A DNA stretch of 48,287 bases from Methanobacteriaceae archaeon (GTDB lineage Archaea; Methanobacteriota; Methanobacteria; Methanobacteriales; Methanobacteriaceae). This document shows, piece by piece, positions 39,375 through 48,287 of this stretch. The notes under the pieces are model-generated. The model did no database searches. It saw nothing but the letters and a program-made list of their open reading frames with translations, and was not told the origin of the DNA. The position numbers and the translations under genes are program-made. The stretch is from positions 124,742-173,028 of the forward strand of contig JASEJD010000004.1 of the NCBI GenBank assembly GCA_030016715.1, written 5' to 3'. The stretch's first letter is position 1, and every line of letters begins with the position of its first letter.

Positions 39375-40496
39375 ATTAAGTTTAACAATATCATTCAGAA
39401 TAACCATTTAACAGATAAAAAACCAATTAATAAAATTAGTGAACCCCGAAAGGAGGCTAAGTTAGTTGTACTTCAACCTATAGGTTACCCTTTCATTTGT
39501 AACTTGGTTGAAGCCCCAAAAATTGAAGTATTTGATAAAGATCTTTTTGAATTATATGCGAAGGATCAGTGGGGTGGTCAGACCATTACGGAGGGTTCTT
39601 TCCTATTTGATCAAAGATTATTACCTGATTATGCTTTTAAAGTTATAAAAGCACATCCTAAAAATTCTGAAATTACTGAAAATACTTCAATCATTTTAAT
39701 TGAAGATTTTGAGATTAAAGAATTCAGAAAAATTAAAAGCAGTATTAAAATGGAAGACGTGGTTGGTCAAGAACAAGCAAAGATTAAATGTAAGATTATA
39801 ATGAAATACTTGCAGGATCCAGATAAATTCAAGGATTGGGCCCCTAGAAATGTATTATTTTATGGAACCCCTGGGACAGGAAAAACAATGCTAGCCAAAT
39901 CACTTTCAAATGAACTCCAAGTTCCACTTTATCTAATTAAAGCCACCAGCCTTATAGGAGAACATGTTGGGGACGGAGCCAGACAAATACATGATCTTTT
40001 TGAAGCAGCCGCAAAAACTGCCCCTTCAGTAATATTTATTGATGAGATCGATGCTGTTGGTCTTGATAGAAAATATCAGTCTTTAAGAGGAGATGTGTCA
40101 GAAGTGGTTAATGCTCTTTTAACTGAGATGGATGGAATAAATCAGAATTATGGGGTTGTAACAATTGGTGCTACAAATAATCCGGATTTACTTGATTTTG
40201 CTATAAGAAGCAGATTTGAAGAAGAGATTGAATTCAAGTTACCAGACAATAATGAGCGAAATGCCATAATAAAGTTTTATGTAGAGTCTATGCCCCTTAA
40301 AGTGGATGTTGACCTGGAAAAACTGGTTAATCATACCAAAGGAATGTCTGGAAGAGATATTAAGGACCGTTTACTTAAAACTTCCCTTCATAAAGCTATT
40401 TCTGATGATAAAGATAAGGTAACATGGGAACATTTTGAATATGCCCTAAAATTAAATCAGAAAGAGAAAAATGAACCAAAGGGAATGTTTGTATAG
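39375..40496 (+). CDS. AAA ATPase, PAN/Cdc48-related; probable ATT start
   Basis: An AAA module with Walker [17 protein letters not shown], Walker [13 protein letters not shown], sensor 1 [10 protein letters not shown] and the arginine fingers of [12 protein letters not shown]. An N-terminal ~130 residues precede it. From a TTG at 39504 it would have 330 residues. The frame is open back to 39369. ATT at 39375 follows TTGGTGATG with a 5-nt gap and adds 43 coding residues ([14 protein letters not shown] just before the TTG). That gives 373 residues, close to the roughly 370 I recall for methanogen '26S protease regulatory subunit homologue' ATPases. The TTG has no SD. An inner AAAGGAGG at 39449 has no usable start codon in this frame. 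Role: protein unfolding or remodelling, unproven. Confidence 0.7.
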   Translation: MKFNNIIQNNHLTDKKPINKISEPRKEAKLVVLQPIGYPFICNLVEAPKIEVFDKDLFELYAKDQWGGQTITEGSFLFDQRLLPDYAFKVIKAHPKNSEITENTSIILIEDFEIKEFRKIKSSIKMEDVVGQEQAKIKCKIIMKYLQDPDKFKDWAPRNVLFYGTPGTGKTMLAKSLSNELQVPLYLIKATSLIGEHVGDGARQIHDLFEAAAKTAPSVIFIDEIDAVGLDRKYQSLRGDVSEVVNALLTEMDGINQNYGVVTIGATNNPDLLDFAIRSRFEEEIEFKLPDNNERNAIIKFYVESMPLKVDVDLEKLVNHTKGMSGRDIKDRLLKTSLHKAISDDKDKVTWEHFEYALKLNQKEKNEPKGMFV

Positions 40497-40531
40497 TAAT
40501 ATTAGCATTCCTTATTTAAATTATAATATTA
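40497..40531. terminator. Inverted repeat between convergent AAA ATPase and hemA
   Basis: TAATATTA occurs at 40497-40504 and again at 40524-40531. The element is self-complementary, so an 8-bp stem with a 19-nt loop can form in the short gap between convergent stops. Weak support. Confidence 0.3.
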
Positions 40532-40541
40532 ATCTGGAAAA

Positions 40542-41738
40542 TTATTTTTTAATGTCGAAAATTTTATAGGAAGATTTTATAACTTCTTCTTCTTCATTTT
40601 CAGCTGCATTGCGGATGTTCATAATTATTTGGTGGAAGACTTTATTTATAACTGCATTGGTAAGATCATTAACTATTTCTTCTTTTCCATTTAAATCTCC
40701 CAGCATTCTTAGAGCTTTTTTAGTTTCATAACTTCTTATATGCTCTACATGATTCCTAATATTGGAGATTAATGGTTCAATTTCAATGTGTTTAAGAGAT
40801 TTATTTAGCAGATCAAGTTCTTTTTCTATTATTTTTTCAGCTTGTTTAGCTTCATGTTCTCTCATTTTTTTATTTTGATCTGCTATGCCTCTTAAATCAT
40901 CTATATTAAATAATTTAACTCCCAGATCTGATACCTTCTCATCTATATCACGTGGATTTGCAATATCCACCATCACCATGCTTTTAAGTTTTTCGGATGA
41001 AACCGTATTCTTTACATGATCACAGCTTAAAATGGTGTGCGGTGCTCCAGTAGCACTGATAACCACATCAGCATCACTCATTGCCTCATCTAATCTATCA
41101 AAGTGTATTGCAGAACCTCCAAGTTCATGTGCAAGTTGAACAGCTCGATCATAAGTCCTGTTGGCAACAACTATTGCTTTAAGTCTTTTTTCGACTAATG
41201 CTCGGGCAACTAAAGTTCCCATATTTCCTGCGCCTATAACTAAAACTTTTTTGCATTTCAAATCGCCGTGAATTGATTCTGCCAATTCAACAGCTGCAGA
41301 ACCTATAGAAATTGAGCCTTTATTAATTTTGGTTTTTTTCCTTACCAGCTGTCCTACATGAATGGCTTTGGTAAAAATAGTATTCAATATTCTTCCACAA
41401 GACTTTTTTTTGATTCCTTCATTTCTAGAGTCCTTTATTTGGCCCAATATTTGATCTTCACCTATAATCATGGACTCTAAACCACAGCTCAATCTTAAAA
41501 GGTGTCTTAGTGCATGTTCATTACTTTCAACTATGAAATTATCAAAATTAATGCCTTTGATATGGTCTTTTTCTAGAATTAGATAAGTTTCAGCCCGGTT
41601 ACATGTTTTTATCTGGATTAACTCGTTTACACAGCATTTTTTGTCAATTTCTTCAATTAATTCATCCATTTCTGAGGATAAATTTTCAATTGTGCTAATA
41701 TTTGCTGTTTTATGATCAATTCTTATATTAAGAATCAG
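40542..41738 (-). CDS. hemA: Glutamyl-tRNA reductase; probable CTG start
   Basis: 398 residues. The catalytic cysteine is in [29 protein letters not shown], the NADPH loop [17 protein letters not shown], and the C-terminal dimerisation helices match GluTR. It reduces Glu-tRNA to glutamate-1-semialdehyde, the first committed step to F430, siroheme, cobamides and heme. The start is chosen as CTG at 41738, four bases after the strong SD GGAGGGGAT, giving [11 protein letters not shown]. The upstream in-frame TTG at 41753 overlaps that SD and has none of its own. Last gene of the atwA-marker 9-met8-hemA operon, 42 nt after the met8-like stop. Confidence 0.9.
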   Translation of the reverse strand: MILNIRIDHKTANISTIENLSSEMDELIEEIDKKCCVNELIQIKTCNRAETYLILEKDHIKGINFDNFIVESNEHALRHLLRLSCGLESMIIGEDQILGQIKDSRNEGIKKKSCGRILNTIFTKAIHVGQLVRKKTKINKGSISIGSAAVELAESIHGDLKCKKVLVIGAGNMGTLVARALVEKRLKAIVVANRTYDRAVQLAHELGGSAIHFDRLDEAMSDADVVISATGAPHTILSCDHVKNTVSSEKLKSMVMVDIANPRDIDEKVSDLGVKLFNIDDLRGIADQNKKMREHEAKQAEKIIEKELDLLNKSLKHIEIEPLISNIRNHVEHIRSYETKKALRMLGDLNGKEEIVNDLTNAVINKVFHQIIMNIRNAAENEEEEVIKSSYKIFDIKK

Positions 41739-41780
41739 AGCAATCCCCTCCAAATTATAGGGTTGAAAATTTAAATTTAA

Positions 41781-42416
41781 TTATTCATCTGCATTGTTTA
41801 ACTTCTTCCCTAAGTAATTTTCTACATAAATCTTCGCATCTTCAATTTTACCATTCATTAGCAGATCATTAATATGATTATCATTTAAAATTTGGTAAAG
41901 ATACTCTTTACGCTTTTTTTGGTCATTTACCTTATCTTTTAAATATTTTCTAGTGTAATCTTGTAATTCCATCTGCATTACATCATGATCTGTTATTACT
42001 TTTTGTATCTTTTTTCTTAATTGTTTGGCCATAAGGGGACTTTTGCTATTTGTAAATACACATATCTGCACATCCCCTATAAAAAAAGATGATGGAACAA
42101 TAACATTTCCAGATTCTGGATTATCTGCACGATTTATAAGTTTGTCATGAGCTACAGCTGAGATATATTTATTTAGATCCGGGCTGGAAGTAGCCACAAC
42201 AATTATATCAGACCAATTAATCCATTTATCTATTTCATCCACCGATTTGAATAAAGCTCCTAATCCTATCAAATCATCATCATATGTTTTACCAATTATA
42301 GTTACATTTGCACCTGCATTAATAAATCTTTTTGCTCTTCTCTTACCCACTTCACCAGTTCCTACAATTAATACATTTTTTTTATCCATTTGTAGGAAGA
42401 GAGGAGTCCAACCCAT
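41781..42416 (-). CDS. Precorrin-2 dehydrogenase (Met8p/CysG N-domain-like)
   Basis: 211 residues, with a Rossmann core (LIVGTGEVGKRRAKRFINAG), IIVVATSSPDLNKYIS, and NVIVPSSFFIGDVQICVFTN, followed by a helical tail. It oxidises precorrin-2 to sirohydrochlorin with NAD+, the branch point to F430 (via Cfb enzymes), siroheme and cobalamin. No chelatase or methyltransferase domain is fused. ATG is preceded by GGAGTAGTAGG, overlapping the end of the marker 9 gene, with 4 nt between. Position between marker 9 and hemA supports a tetrapyrrole role tied to MCR. Confidence 0.92.
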   Translation of the reverse strand: MGWTPLFLQMDKKNVLIVGTGEVGKRRAKRFINAGANVTIIGKTYDDDLIGLGALFKSVDEIDKWINWSDIIVVATSSPDLNKYISAVAHDKLINRADNPESGNVIVPSSFFIGDVQICVFTNSKSPLMAKQLRKKIQKVITDHDVMQMELQDYTRKYLKDKVNDQKKRKEYLYQILNDNHINDLLMNGKIEDAKIYVENYLGKKLNNADE

Positions 42417-42420
42417 CCTA

Positions 42421-42894
42421 CTACTCCATTTGTTTCATTCTCAAAAGTTTCATAGCGGTTCTAAGATCATTACCACATTCTTGAAGAACATGACTTGCTT
42501 CGGTTTCAGATACATTAAAAGCATCTGCTAGAGCTTTGACATTTTTTTCATCAAATAGTTTAGTTTCTCCCACCAATTCCTCAGACAACTGTTTTTTCAG
42601 TTCCATATACTCTTGGGGAGACATTTCAATTTTCCTCATAACCATGTCTCTTAATGGACATGGTTTGGAAGGTTTACAACACCAGACTAATGATCCAAAA
42701 CAAGTGCCTTCACCATAACCAAGCCTTGTTTTTTTCCCAAATTCTTCTTTCTTTTTAATGTAATCTTGTGGAGAAAGCCCTGCTTCCTCCAATGCATGTA
42801 ATATTGGACAAGGTTTTACCGGAGGACAGCAAAATGTTAATGCTCTTTTATCTCCTCCACGGCATACATGAGATGGCGAATCGTCCCATACCAT
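42421..42894 (-). CDS. Methanogenesis marker protein 9-like, duplicated Cys motif with UBA-like tail
   Basis: 157 residues. The first part carries two tandem copies of a cysteine unit: C11, C22, C23, C29 ([10 protein letters not shown]) and C65, C72, C73, C79 ([10 protein letters not shown]). Each is followed by a similar helix ending SPQDY or SPQEY and a Lys-rich stretch. Eight Cys in two quartets could bind two metal clusters or zinc ions. Residues about 115-152 ([20 protein letters not shown] and onward) look like a UBA domain of the NAC-alpha type. The N-terminus matches my memory of methanogenesis marker 9 (TIGR03280). The ATG follows the atwA stop by one base, with the SD GGAGG inside atwA. 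Role in MCR assembly is inferred from operon and marker status. Confidence 0.82.
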   Translation of the reverse strand: MVWDDSPSHVCRGGDKRALTFCCPPVKPCPILHALEEAGLSPQDYIKKKEEFGKKTRLGYGEGTCFGSLVWCCKPSKPCPLRDMVMRKIEMSPQEYMELKKQLSEELVGETKLFDEKNVKALADAFNVSETEASHVLQECGNDLRTAMKLLRMKQME

Positions 42895-42895
42895 T

Positions 42896-44491
42896 TTAGT
42901 CCTCCGTAAGCATTTTTTTCTTTTCAGTTGGTGTTAAGTCTTCAACAATAGATTCTGGATCACCAATTTTAAGAATCTTACCCCCCCTCATGAGGGCAGC
43001 CCGGTCACAAACATCCAATACAAAATCCATATCATGTGAAATAATTAGGAAAGTCTGATTAAGTTCGTCTCTTGCTTTTCTTATGGAGTCAGTGACTTGG
43101 ACCCGGGTAATTGGATCCATGGTACCTGTGGGCTCGTCAAGAATAATAATATTAGGTTCTTTAATTAATACTTGGGCTAAAGCTACCCTATGACGTTCTC
43201 CACCACTTAATTCGTCAGGATATTTAAATAAAATAGTTTCTGCGTAGTTTTCATCAAATCCTACTGCTTTTAGCACATAAATTGCTTTCATTTTTGCAAA
43301 TTCTGCAGGGAGTTCTAGACTGATTGCCTCGGTGAGGTTTCCTAGAACATTTCTATGAGGATAAAGACTATACTCTTGGTGAAGGATTCCGAGATATGGT
43401 TTTACCCTGCCTCTTCCAAAGGGTCCTTTTTCAGTCATGTCAATCCAGTTTTCCCCTAATTTAACCAAGATTTTACCGGCGCTGGGATCAGTAAGTCCAT
43501 ATAATATTCGTGAAAGTGTGGTTTTGCCGGCGCCACTTAAACCAACTATCCCAAAAATCTCTGATTCATCTACAACAAGGTCTATTCCATCAACTGCTTT
43601 TACAACACCTCTTTCAATGGAGTAATAATGTTTTTTAACTTCTTCCATTTTAATGATGGGTCCGCCGCTTTTAAAGACCTCTCCTTTTTCAGGTAGTGGA
43701 ACTTGATCTAGGAAACTCTTAACTACTTGTTCAGGAGAACCTTCTTCTATAATTTCACCTTTTTCCAACCAGATTACATGATCAGAAAGTTTCCTCATAA
43801 CTTCAGGCCAGTGTGAAGTAATTAACATTGTTTTTCCTTCATCCTTAACCCCTTCAATCAAAGCTTCATGTATAAGTTCTGCTGTTTTAGGATCAAGAGT
43901 ACCTGTGGGTTCATCTGCTAAAAATATGATTGGATCCTTTGCTAGCTGTCTTGCTAAAACTACTCTCTGTTTTTCTCCACCACTTAAATCACGAGCAATA
44001 TGAGTAATTCGGTGAGTCATTTGAGACATTTCTAAAAGTTCTAAAGCCCTATAGGTACTTTCTTCGTCATCTAATCCTTCAATTGATTTTAAAACATTAT
44101 CTATAACCGTATCATCCTCATAAAGTGCAAAAGTACGTTGGAGCATAATAGATATTCTTCTTTTGATTGCTGCAAATAACAATCGGTCACAATTCCAAAA
44201 ATCAACATTCAGATCTTGATATTCACTACCACAAGAACATTTTCCCCCAGCCATTGAAGGTGGCTCAACTTTAACACAATCTGGACAAAAAGCAATATGA
44301 TAAATAATTTTACCTTTATCTGGTTTATAATCCTTCATTCCTCTTAGCATATTAATTAATACAGATTTTCCAGAACCACTTCTACCTAGTATTCCTAAAA
44401 CATTACCCTCATCTATTGACATGTTTAAATCTTTTAAAACATCTACATTGCCAAAAGTTTTTGTGACATTTTCCAATTTTATAAATGACAT
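42896..44491 (-). CDS. atwA: Methyl-coenzyme M reductase activation component A2 (ABC-type ATPase)
   Basis: 531 residues with two ABC nucleotide-binding domains. Domain 1: Walker A GRSGSGKS (36-43), signature LSGGEKQ, Walker [14 protein letters not shown]. Domain 2: [34 protein letters not shown]. Between Walker A and signature of domain 1 lies a cysteine-bearing insert (C69, C72, C85, C87, C101) that could bind zinc or an Fe-S cluster. This is the A2 component known from Methanothermobacter to support ATP-dependent reductive activation of MCR Ni(I). It has no membrane domain and is cytoplasmic. SD AAGGTGG precedes the ATG. Promoter and a palindromic operator-like site lie just upstream. First gene of a four-gene operon. 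Confidence 0.95.
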   Translation of the reverse strand: MSFIKLENVTKTFGNVDVLKDLNMSIDEGNVLGILGRSGSGKSVLINMLRGMKDYKPDKGKIIYHIAFCPDCVKVEPPSMAGGKCSCGSEYQDLNVDFWNCDRLLFAAIKRRISIMLQRTFALYEDDTVIDNVLKSIEGLDDEESTYRALELLEMSQMTHRITHIARDLSGGEKQRVVLARQLAKDPIIFLADEPTGTLDPKTAELIHEALIEGVKDEGKTMLITSHWPEVMRKLSDHVIWLEKGEIIEEGSPEQVVKSFLDQVPLPEKGEVFKSGGPIIKMEEVKKHYYSIERGVVKAVDGIDLVVDESEIFGIVGLSGAGKTTLSRILYGLTDPSAGKILVKLGENWIDMTEKGPFGRGRVKPYLGILHQEYSLYPHRNVLGNLTEAISLELPAEFAKMKAIYVLKAVGFDENYAETILFKYPDELSGGERHRVALAQVLIKEPNIIILDEPTGTMDPITRVQVTDSIRKARDELNQTFLIISHDMDFVLDVCDRAALMRGGKILKIGDPESIVEDLTPTEKKKMLTED

Positions 44492-44520
44492 GCAACCACC
44501 TTCAAATGAAATCAGTATTT

Positions 44521-44556
44521 TTTCAATTTAAATGAAATTGAAATGAATATATATTC
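44521..44556 (-). promoter_or_regulatory. Putative TATA box and operator-like inverted repeat of the atwA operon
   Basis: GAATATATATTC (44545-44556) serves as a TATA-like element, itself a palindrome. Directly downstream on the coding strand a perfect 9-bp inverted repeat, TTTCAATTT and AAATTGAAA, spaced by 5 nt, spans 44521-44543. A transcription start 22-27 nt from the TATA would lie within the repeat. This layout resembles a repressor site. Binding protein unknown. Confidence 0.5.
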
Positions 44557-44621
44557 TTAATGTATTTATAATAATATTTATTATATGAACTAGTTTCTAT
44601 AAAAATTTGATTATTTTTAAC

Positions 44622-45374
44622 TTAAATAAGTGAAAGATCAAAGGGGATATTGCCCCCCATAGTGGCCCTAGCAATAGATATAGCGTTAGAACCAGCATCT
44701 AACATTTCTCTGGCAGTTTCTATATTCCTTATGGAATTGTTTCCTATCAGAAATATGTCTGTAGTACCCTTTATGGATCGTATTAATTGGTAATCAGCCA
44801 TTTCGAAGCCAGGTTTCATTGCATCAACATGCAAATAATCTGCACCTCCATCTTGAATAATTCTTGAAATTTTAAGGTCATCATTTCCCGGTATATTTGC
44901 TCTTATTTTAACTGAAACCTTTGACTTAGATTTTTTTACAACTTCATCTAATAAATATTTCAGTTTATCCAGATTGGAAAGAAGAGCTTGTCCGCAACCA
45001 ATTTCAGTTAGTTCTGGTTGTCTGCAATGAGCATTAATTTCAACCACATCAATTCCTTTTAATTTTGAAATTTCGATGATTGGATCAGGAGATACTGAAC
45101 GCAAATTGACGGATACCATGGCATTAGTCGAATTTTTTATAATTTCTGCCTGTCTTTCTATTTCCAAAATTATGTTTTCTTTTTTTATATCAAATTCAGG
45201 TCTTCCTCTCGCCAAAATTTTTCGGCCTGCTTCAATAGTATGATCGTCCACATTATATCCGCCTAATGTAACCATGTCAAATCCTAGCAAAGCCATTTTC
45301 TTGCAAAATTCACCGTTAGTGATACCTGCCATTGGAGCTAAAACTATGATAAACTCACTCTCATCTATTTTCAT
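44622..45374 (-). CDS. Dus-like FMN-type TIM-barrel protein (MJ0144-like)
   Basis: 250 residues. Opens FIIVLAPMAGITNGEFC, then GIDVVEINAHCRQPE with a Cys where Dus enzymes have theirs, VSVKIRANIPG with a lysine for FMN contact, DYLHVDAMKPG, IFLIGNNSIRN and a phosphate-binding SNAISIARATMGG end. This fits the dihydrouridine synthase/dihydroorotate dehydrogenase-like flavoprotein group. It is shorter than tRNA Dus and lacks their C-terminal helical RNA domain, so tRNA modification is doubtful. In M. jannaschii the homologue I recall (MJ0144) also neighbours GTP cyclohydrolase III. Its ATG lacks an SD and follows arfA by 43 nt. Role in the flavin/F420 branch is inferred from operon position only. 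Confidence 0.78.
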   Translation of the reverse strand: MKIDESEFIIVLAPMAGITNGEFCKKMALLGFDMVTLGGYNVDDHTIEAGRKILARGRPEFDIKKENIILEIERQAEIIKNSTNAMVSVNLRSVSPDPIIEISKLKGIDVVEINAHCRQPELTEIGCGQALLSNLDKLKYLLDEVVKKSKSKVSVKIRANIPGNDDLKISRIIQDGGADYLHVDAMKPGFEMADYQLIRSIKGTTDIFLIGNNSIRNIETAREMLDAGSNAISIARATMGGNIPFDLSLI

Positions 45375-45417
45375 ATTACATTATTAAAAACAAATTTAGG
45401 TTAAAAATAAAAAATTT

Positions 45418-46173
45418 TTATTCTTTCATTACATGAACCAGATCGTAAGTGAAACCGCCTCTAATCTCTTCAAGAGCCAGATCAGCCAAGTTAGCTGCTT
45501 TTTCAGCAGTGGGAGCTTTTCCAACTCCTGCTTTAAGAGCTATGTTAGTTTCTTCCTTTATTTCTTCAATTATTTTTACTAAGCCCTCAGGAGAGAGGCC
45601 GTTACATGGAGACATAAAATTATCTCCACCTATGAAAAATAATAAAGAACCTTTTTCTATTAATTTTTTCATTAGAAAGTGTTGAACCCTATTAACTATA
45701 AATGAAGTATCATAAGCAGGTATAATATCAGTCAAAGAATCTGTAATTCCATTAATATCAATGTGTGCAATTTGTACGAAACTCTCCTCTTTGTTGACCA
45801 TTCCATCAATAGCAAGAATTTCACTCCTATCGTCGGATTGTGCACCACCATATCCTTGAAGAGCGGTTGTAGCATTTCTCTGAGCTTCATAAGGAGTTTC
45901 AGCAGCACCAACACCCATACTTACAGTTATAGGATATCGATTTCCAATAGATCTTTGAATTCTTAAATGATCTTCCACATCAACATTATTGGTAACTGCT
46001 AACATATTATCAAAACGGGTGAAAAAAACAAGCCCTTGTTTTGTTGCGAATTGTCTTTGAAGGTCAGCATATAGTTGTGCCTGTAGAATCTGAAGATCTG
46101 CCTCTGCTCTTGGAGTAGGAGTTACTGTCCATGGCCCATAGTTATCAATCTGTATTAAAGTCATTTGTATCAT
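45418..46173 (-). CDS. arfA: GTP cyclohydrolase III (archaeal)
   Basis: 251 residues closely matching M. jannaschii MJ0145 as I recall it: [83 protein letters not shown]. The fold is that of tandem palm (GGDEF-like) domains. It opens GTP to the 2-amino-5-formylamino pyrimidinone (FAPy), first step to riboflavin and the F420 chromophore Fo. SD GGGTGA precedes the ATG. The start overlaps the cofD stop by 4 nt (ATGA), so both are coupled. Confidence 0.96.
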   Translation of the reverse strand: MIQMTLIQIDNYGPWTVTPTPRAEADLQILQAQLYADLQRQFATKQGLVFFTRFDNMLAVTNNVDVEDHLRIQRSIGNRYPITVSMGVGAAETPYEAQRNATTALQGYGGAQSDDRSEILAIDGMVNKEESFVQIAHIDINGITDSLTDIIPAYDTSFIVNRVQHFLMKKLIEKGSLLFFIGGDNFMSPCNGLSPEGLVKIIEEIKEETNIALKAGVGKAPTAEKAANLADLALEEIRGGFTYDLVHVMKE

Positions 46174-47075
46174 ATGATTTCACCCAAAATTGTTCTTGCT
46201 AACATCACCTTATCATTAATGGTCTTCATATTTGTGTTTGTTACACACACCTTGGATATTAGTTTTTCTATTTTTTCCTTAGAATGGCTATCTATAACAT
46301 CTATTATAAACTTGTCCAAAAAGTTGGCATACATATTTGCAACACCTACACAAGAAACTTCAAAACCTAAAGCCTTCATAAATTTTGCTGCAGGACCGCT
46401 TACTGGTCTTCCACCAATAATAGGTGATACAGCAACAACATATGAATTTTTTAAAGCTTTCACTACCCCTTCCATTGAAATTATGGGTCCTATTGAAGTA
46501 ACGGGATTTGAAGGACCTATAATGATCATTTCTGAATCCTCAATTGTAACGATTAAATCTTCCGATGGAACAACATTAGTATATTCAATATCTAAAACAT
46601 CAGGTTTTCCTTGGTGTTCAATTAAAAATTCATGAAATTTCATATTTCCTTGATCAGTAATAATATTTATATTTGGTTGATCATTGCTCATTGGAATTAT
46701 TCTAGATTTAACACCTAAATTTTTTCTTTGAATATTCACTGCTTGTGATAGTGTACATTTTTCCATTAGCAAAGTTTTTTGAATTTTTATGGCACGATCT
46801 CTGTCCCCTATTCTTAAAAGCTCCGGGCATCCTAATTTTTTAAGCATTTCATGGGTTATGAATGAATCATCATGAATTCCATACCATGTTTCTTCATTTA
46901 TAATGCCAGCCAGAGTATAAAGAACTGTGTCTATGTCTGCAGCAATATATAAATTGGAAACATAAGTATTTTCAACAGTATTTACTATTACATTAATTTT
47001 ATCCGGATCAATAGTTTTAACAATTCCTTGGAGCAGTTTTGGAGTTCCAGTGCCACCAGATAATACAGTTATCAT
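46170..47075 (-). CDS. cofD: 2-phospho-L-lactate transferase
   Basis: 301 residues of the CofD family: N-terminal [54 protein letters not shown], and [12 protein letters not shown] with [14 protein letters not shown]. It transfers the phospholactyl group (from lactyl- or PEP-diphosphoguanosine) onto Fo to make F420-0. SD AGAGAT precedes the ATG. It lies 55 nt after cofE on the same strand and is directly coupled to arfA. Confidence 0.96.
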   Translation of the reverse strand: MITVLSGGTGTPKLLQGIVKTIDPDKINVIVNTVENTYVSNLYIAADIDTVLYTLAGIINEETWYGIHDDSFITHEMLKKLGCPELLRIGDRDRAIKIQKTLLMEKCTLSQAVNIQRKNLGVKSRIIPMSNDQPNINIITDQGNMKFHEFLIEHQGKPDVLDIEYTNVVPSEDLIVTIEDSEMIIIGPSNPVTSIGPIISMEGVVKALKNSYVVAVSPIIGGRPVSGPAAKFMKALGFEVSCVGVANMYANFLDKFIIDVIDSHSKEKIEKLISKVCVTNTNMKTINDKVMLARTILGEII

Positions 47076-47130
47076 TTAAATCTCTTAATTTCGTTTAAAT
47101 ATTCTCAGAAAGAATATATTATTTAATTAT

Positions 47131-47892
47131 TTATCTAAATACATCATATTTTTTTGGTCTTATCAAAGACTTAGCAGTTTTTGATATGCTGCTCAATTTT
47201 TTAGTGTAACTTAAACCTTTTATTAAAACGACGGGAATAGCTTCATTAGCTTGACCCATTACTATCGATGCAGATGCTGCTAATTCATCAGCAACTGCAA
47301 TATTGGTAGTTTGAAGTGTACGGCCATATAGATCAATTTCTCCCTTTCTATTCCATAATGGATCCATTCCAGAAATTCCTATAGTAACACCAACTGCACC
47401 TTCTCTAAAAGGTCTTCCTTGAGTATCAGATATTATAACCACTACTTGTTTATTTGTTGCTTCAGAAAGTTCTTTTCTAATTATTTCCGCACTTTTATCT
47501 GGATCTATAGGTATTGGTGTTGCTTGGCCTATTTCTACATTGGATTCATCTATACCAGCATTAGCGCAAACGAAACCATGCTTAGTTTCAGATATTATAA
47601 AATCTGGTCCTACTTTTAATATTTCATTGGATTCATTAATTATAGATTCTACCAGTTTAGGATCTTTTCCAGTCTTTTTAGCAATTTTGTATGCTTTAGA
47701 ACTAGGTTTAATAGATTTTAAATCTATTTTTGTACCTTCTGCCTTTGAAATAATTGTTTCTGCAATAACAAAAACATCTCCATCATCAATATCAATGGAT
47801 GATTTTTTTAGTGAATCTAAAATCAATTTAGAAATATTATCATTCTCTTTAATAAGTGGTAGGTCGGTTAAACCAATAATCCTAACTTCCAT
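47131..47892 (-). CDS. cofE: F420-0:gamma-glutamyl ligase
   Basis: 253 residues. CofE landmarks are [34 protein letters not shown] and [20 protein letters not shown]. It adds gamma-linked glutamates to F420-0 with GTP; archaeal forms typically add two. SD GGTG lies five bases before the ATG, and the upstream purO stop is 12 nt away. No C-terminal FMN-binding nitroreductase domain is fused, unlike mycobacterial FbiB. Confidence 0.96.
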   Translation of the reverse strand: MEVRIIGLTDLPLIKENDNISKLILDSLKKSSIDIDDGDVFVIAETIISKAEGTKIDLKSIKPSSKAYKIAKKTGKDPKLVESIINESNEILKVGPDFIISETKHGFVCANAGIDESNVEIGQATPIPIDPDKSAEIIRKELSEATNKQVVVIISDTQGRPFREGAVGVTIGISGMDPLWNRKGEIDLYGRTLQTTNIAVADELAASASIVMGQANEAIPVVLIKGLSYTKKLSSISKTAKSLIRPKKYDVFR

Positions 47893-47904
47893 AATTGCAC
47901 CAAT

Positions 47905-48287
47905 CTAAATATAAGATATTTCCCAATCACTAACACCAAAAGCAGCAGCAGATGTGACAGGATTTGTGAATTCTTCAAATTTTCCCTTATTCATTATAAA
48001 TTCCGCTGCATCTTGGGCATTTTTAGCATTAAAATTGACCTCTTGAGGATTTATATGCTCATAAGTAGATATATAACACGTTTTACCCGGTTCAACTTTT
48101 TCTACTATCAAGCTTTCATGGGTAACAATGCCTATATATGATTCACCATTAAGTGAGGATGCACCAGCAATTCGGGGGGTATTATAATCATCCTTCTCAT
48201 AATCCATAACCAATAAGGACATGGCAATAGAGTCTCTAATATTCATTCCCTCAGAAATTTTATCTGCAATAACATCAGTATGTGAAC
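47905..48287 (-). CDS. purO: Archaeal IMP cyclohydrolase (N-terminus beyond window)
   Basis: The visible C-terminal 127 residues read from [20 protein letters not shown] through [19 protein letters not shown] and [20 protein letters not shown] to the stop. This matches M. thermautotrophicus PurO (MTH1020, about 202 aa) as I remember it, so roughly 75 residues are missing at the edge. It closes FAICAR to IMP, the last step of purine synthesis in these archaea. An internal ATG at 48246 is not the start. Gap to cofE is 12 nt, so it is probably the upstream gene of the F420 operon. Confidence 0.93.
   Translation of the reverse strand, partial: SHTDVIADKISEGMNIRDSIAMSLLVMDYEKDDYNTPRIAGASSLNGESYIGIVTHESLIVEKVEPGKTCYISTYEHINPQEVNFNAKNAQDAAEFIMNKGKFEEFTNPVTSAAAFGVSDWEISYI

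Overview
The window is about 48 kb of AT-rich archaeal chromosome. The gene set is that of a hydrogenotrophic methanogen of the order Methanobacteriales, most likely a mesophilic Methanobacterium-type organism. The evidence is MCR activation protein A2, a methanogenesis-marker protein, YcaO/TfuA, coenzyme F420 genes (cofE, cofD, GTP cyclohydrolase III), archaeal PurO, topoisomerase VI, aIF1A, RIO1, a class III (type IV pilin-like) signal peptide, and multi-PAS sensor proteins. Ribosome binding sites are mostly GGTGAT or GGAGG. I see no rRNA or tRNA gene, CRISPR array, insertion sequence or prophage; this looks like a core, vertically inherited region.

Layout. 1-2029: truncated receiver-PAS sensor protein. 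2310-7471: tRNA_bind-domain protein, CofA-like aldehyde dehydrogenase, a pilin plus a TadC/FlaJ-like membrane protein, M24 aminopeptidase, HIT protein. 7732-10900: iron-type alcohol dehydrogenase overlapping a PAS-PAS-GAF histidine kinase. 11077-14880: membrane metalloprotease, then YcaO, TfuA and a LarE-like sulfur transferase. 14915-16718: unknown protein, four-CBS protein, universal stress protein. 17290-21046: zinc-ribbon/winged-helix protein, amidohydrolase, secreted His/Cys caspase-like protein with PKD and CARDB-like domains. 21194-25546: carAB with a structured leader. 25692-31148: rimI, UPF0146, P-type ATPase, cbiJ, moeA. 31297-36014: information-processing block (aIF1A, rio1, KH protein, top6B, top6A). 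36360-40496: GAPDH, HEAT-repeat protein, endonuclease IV-like TIM barrel, AAA ATPase. 40542-44491: atwA, marker 9, met8-like, hemA operon. 44622-48287: purO, cofE, cofD, arfA, FMN-type TIM barrel operon.

How the genes work together. Much of the window bears on making and activating methyl-coenzyme M reductase (MCR). YcaO/TfuA are known to install the thioglycine of McrA, and a LarE-type sulfur transferase lies just behind them. AtwA is the ATP-dependent MCR activation component. It is co-transcribed with a duplicated cysteine-rich marker protein and with the first tetrapyrrole enzyme and precorrin-2 dehydrogenase, which lead to F430. CbiJ serves the corrinoid branch. A second block makes coenzyme F420 from GTP, with the purine enzyme PurO at its head.

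Several start codons are unusual: TTG for TadC-like, aIF1A and Top6B, and probably CTG for hemA and ATT for the AAA ATPase. The starts given here follow the ribosome binding sites.
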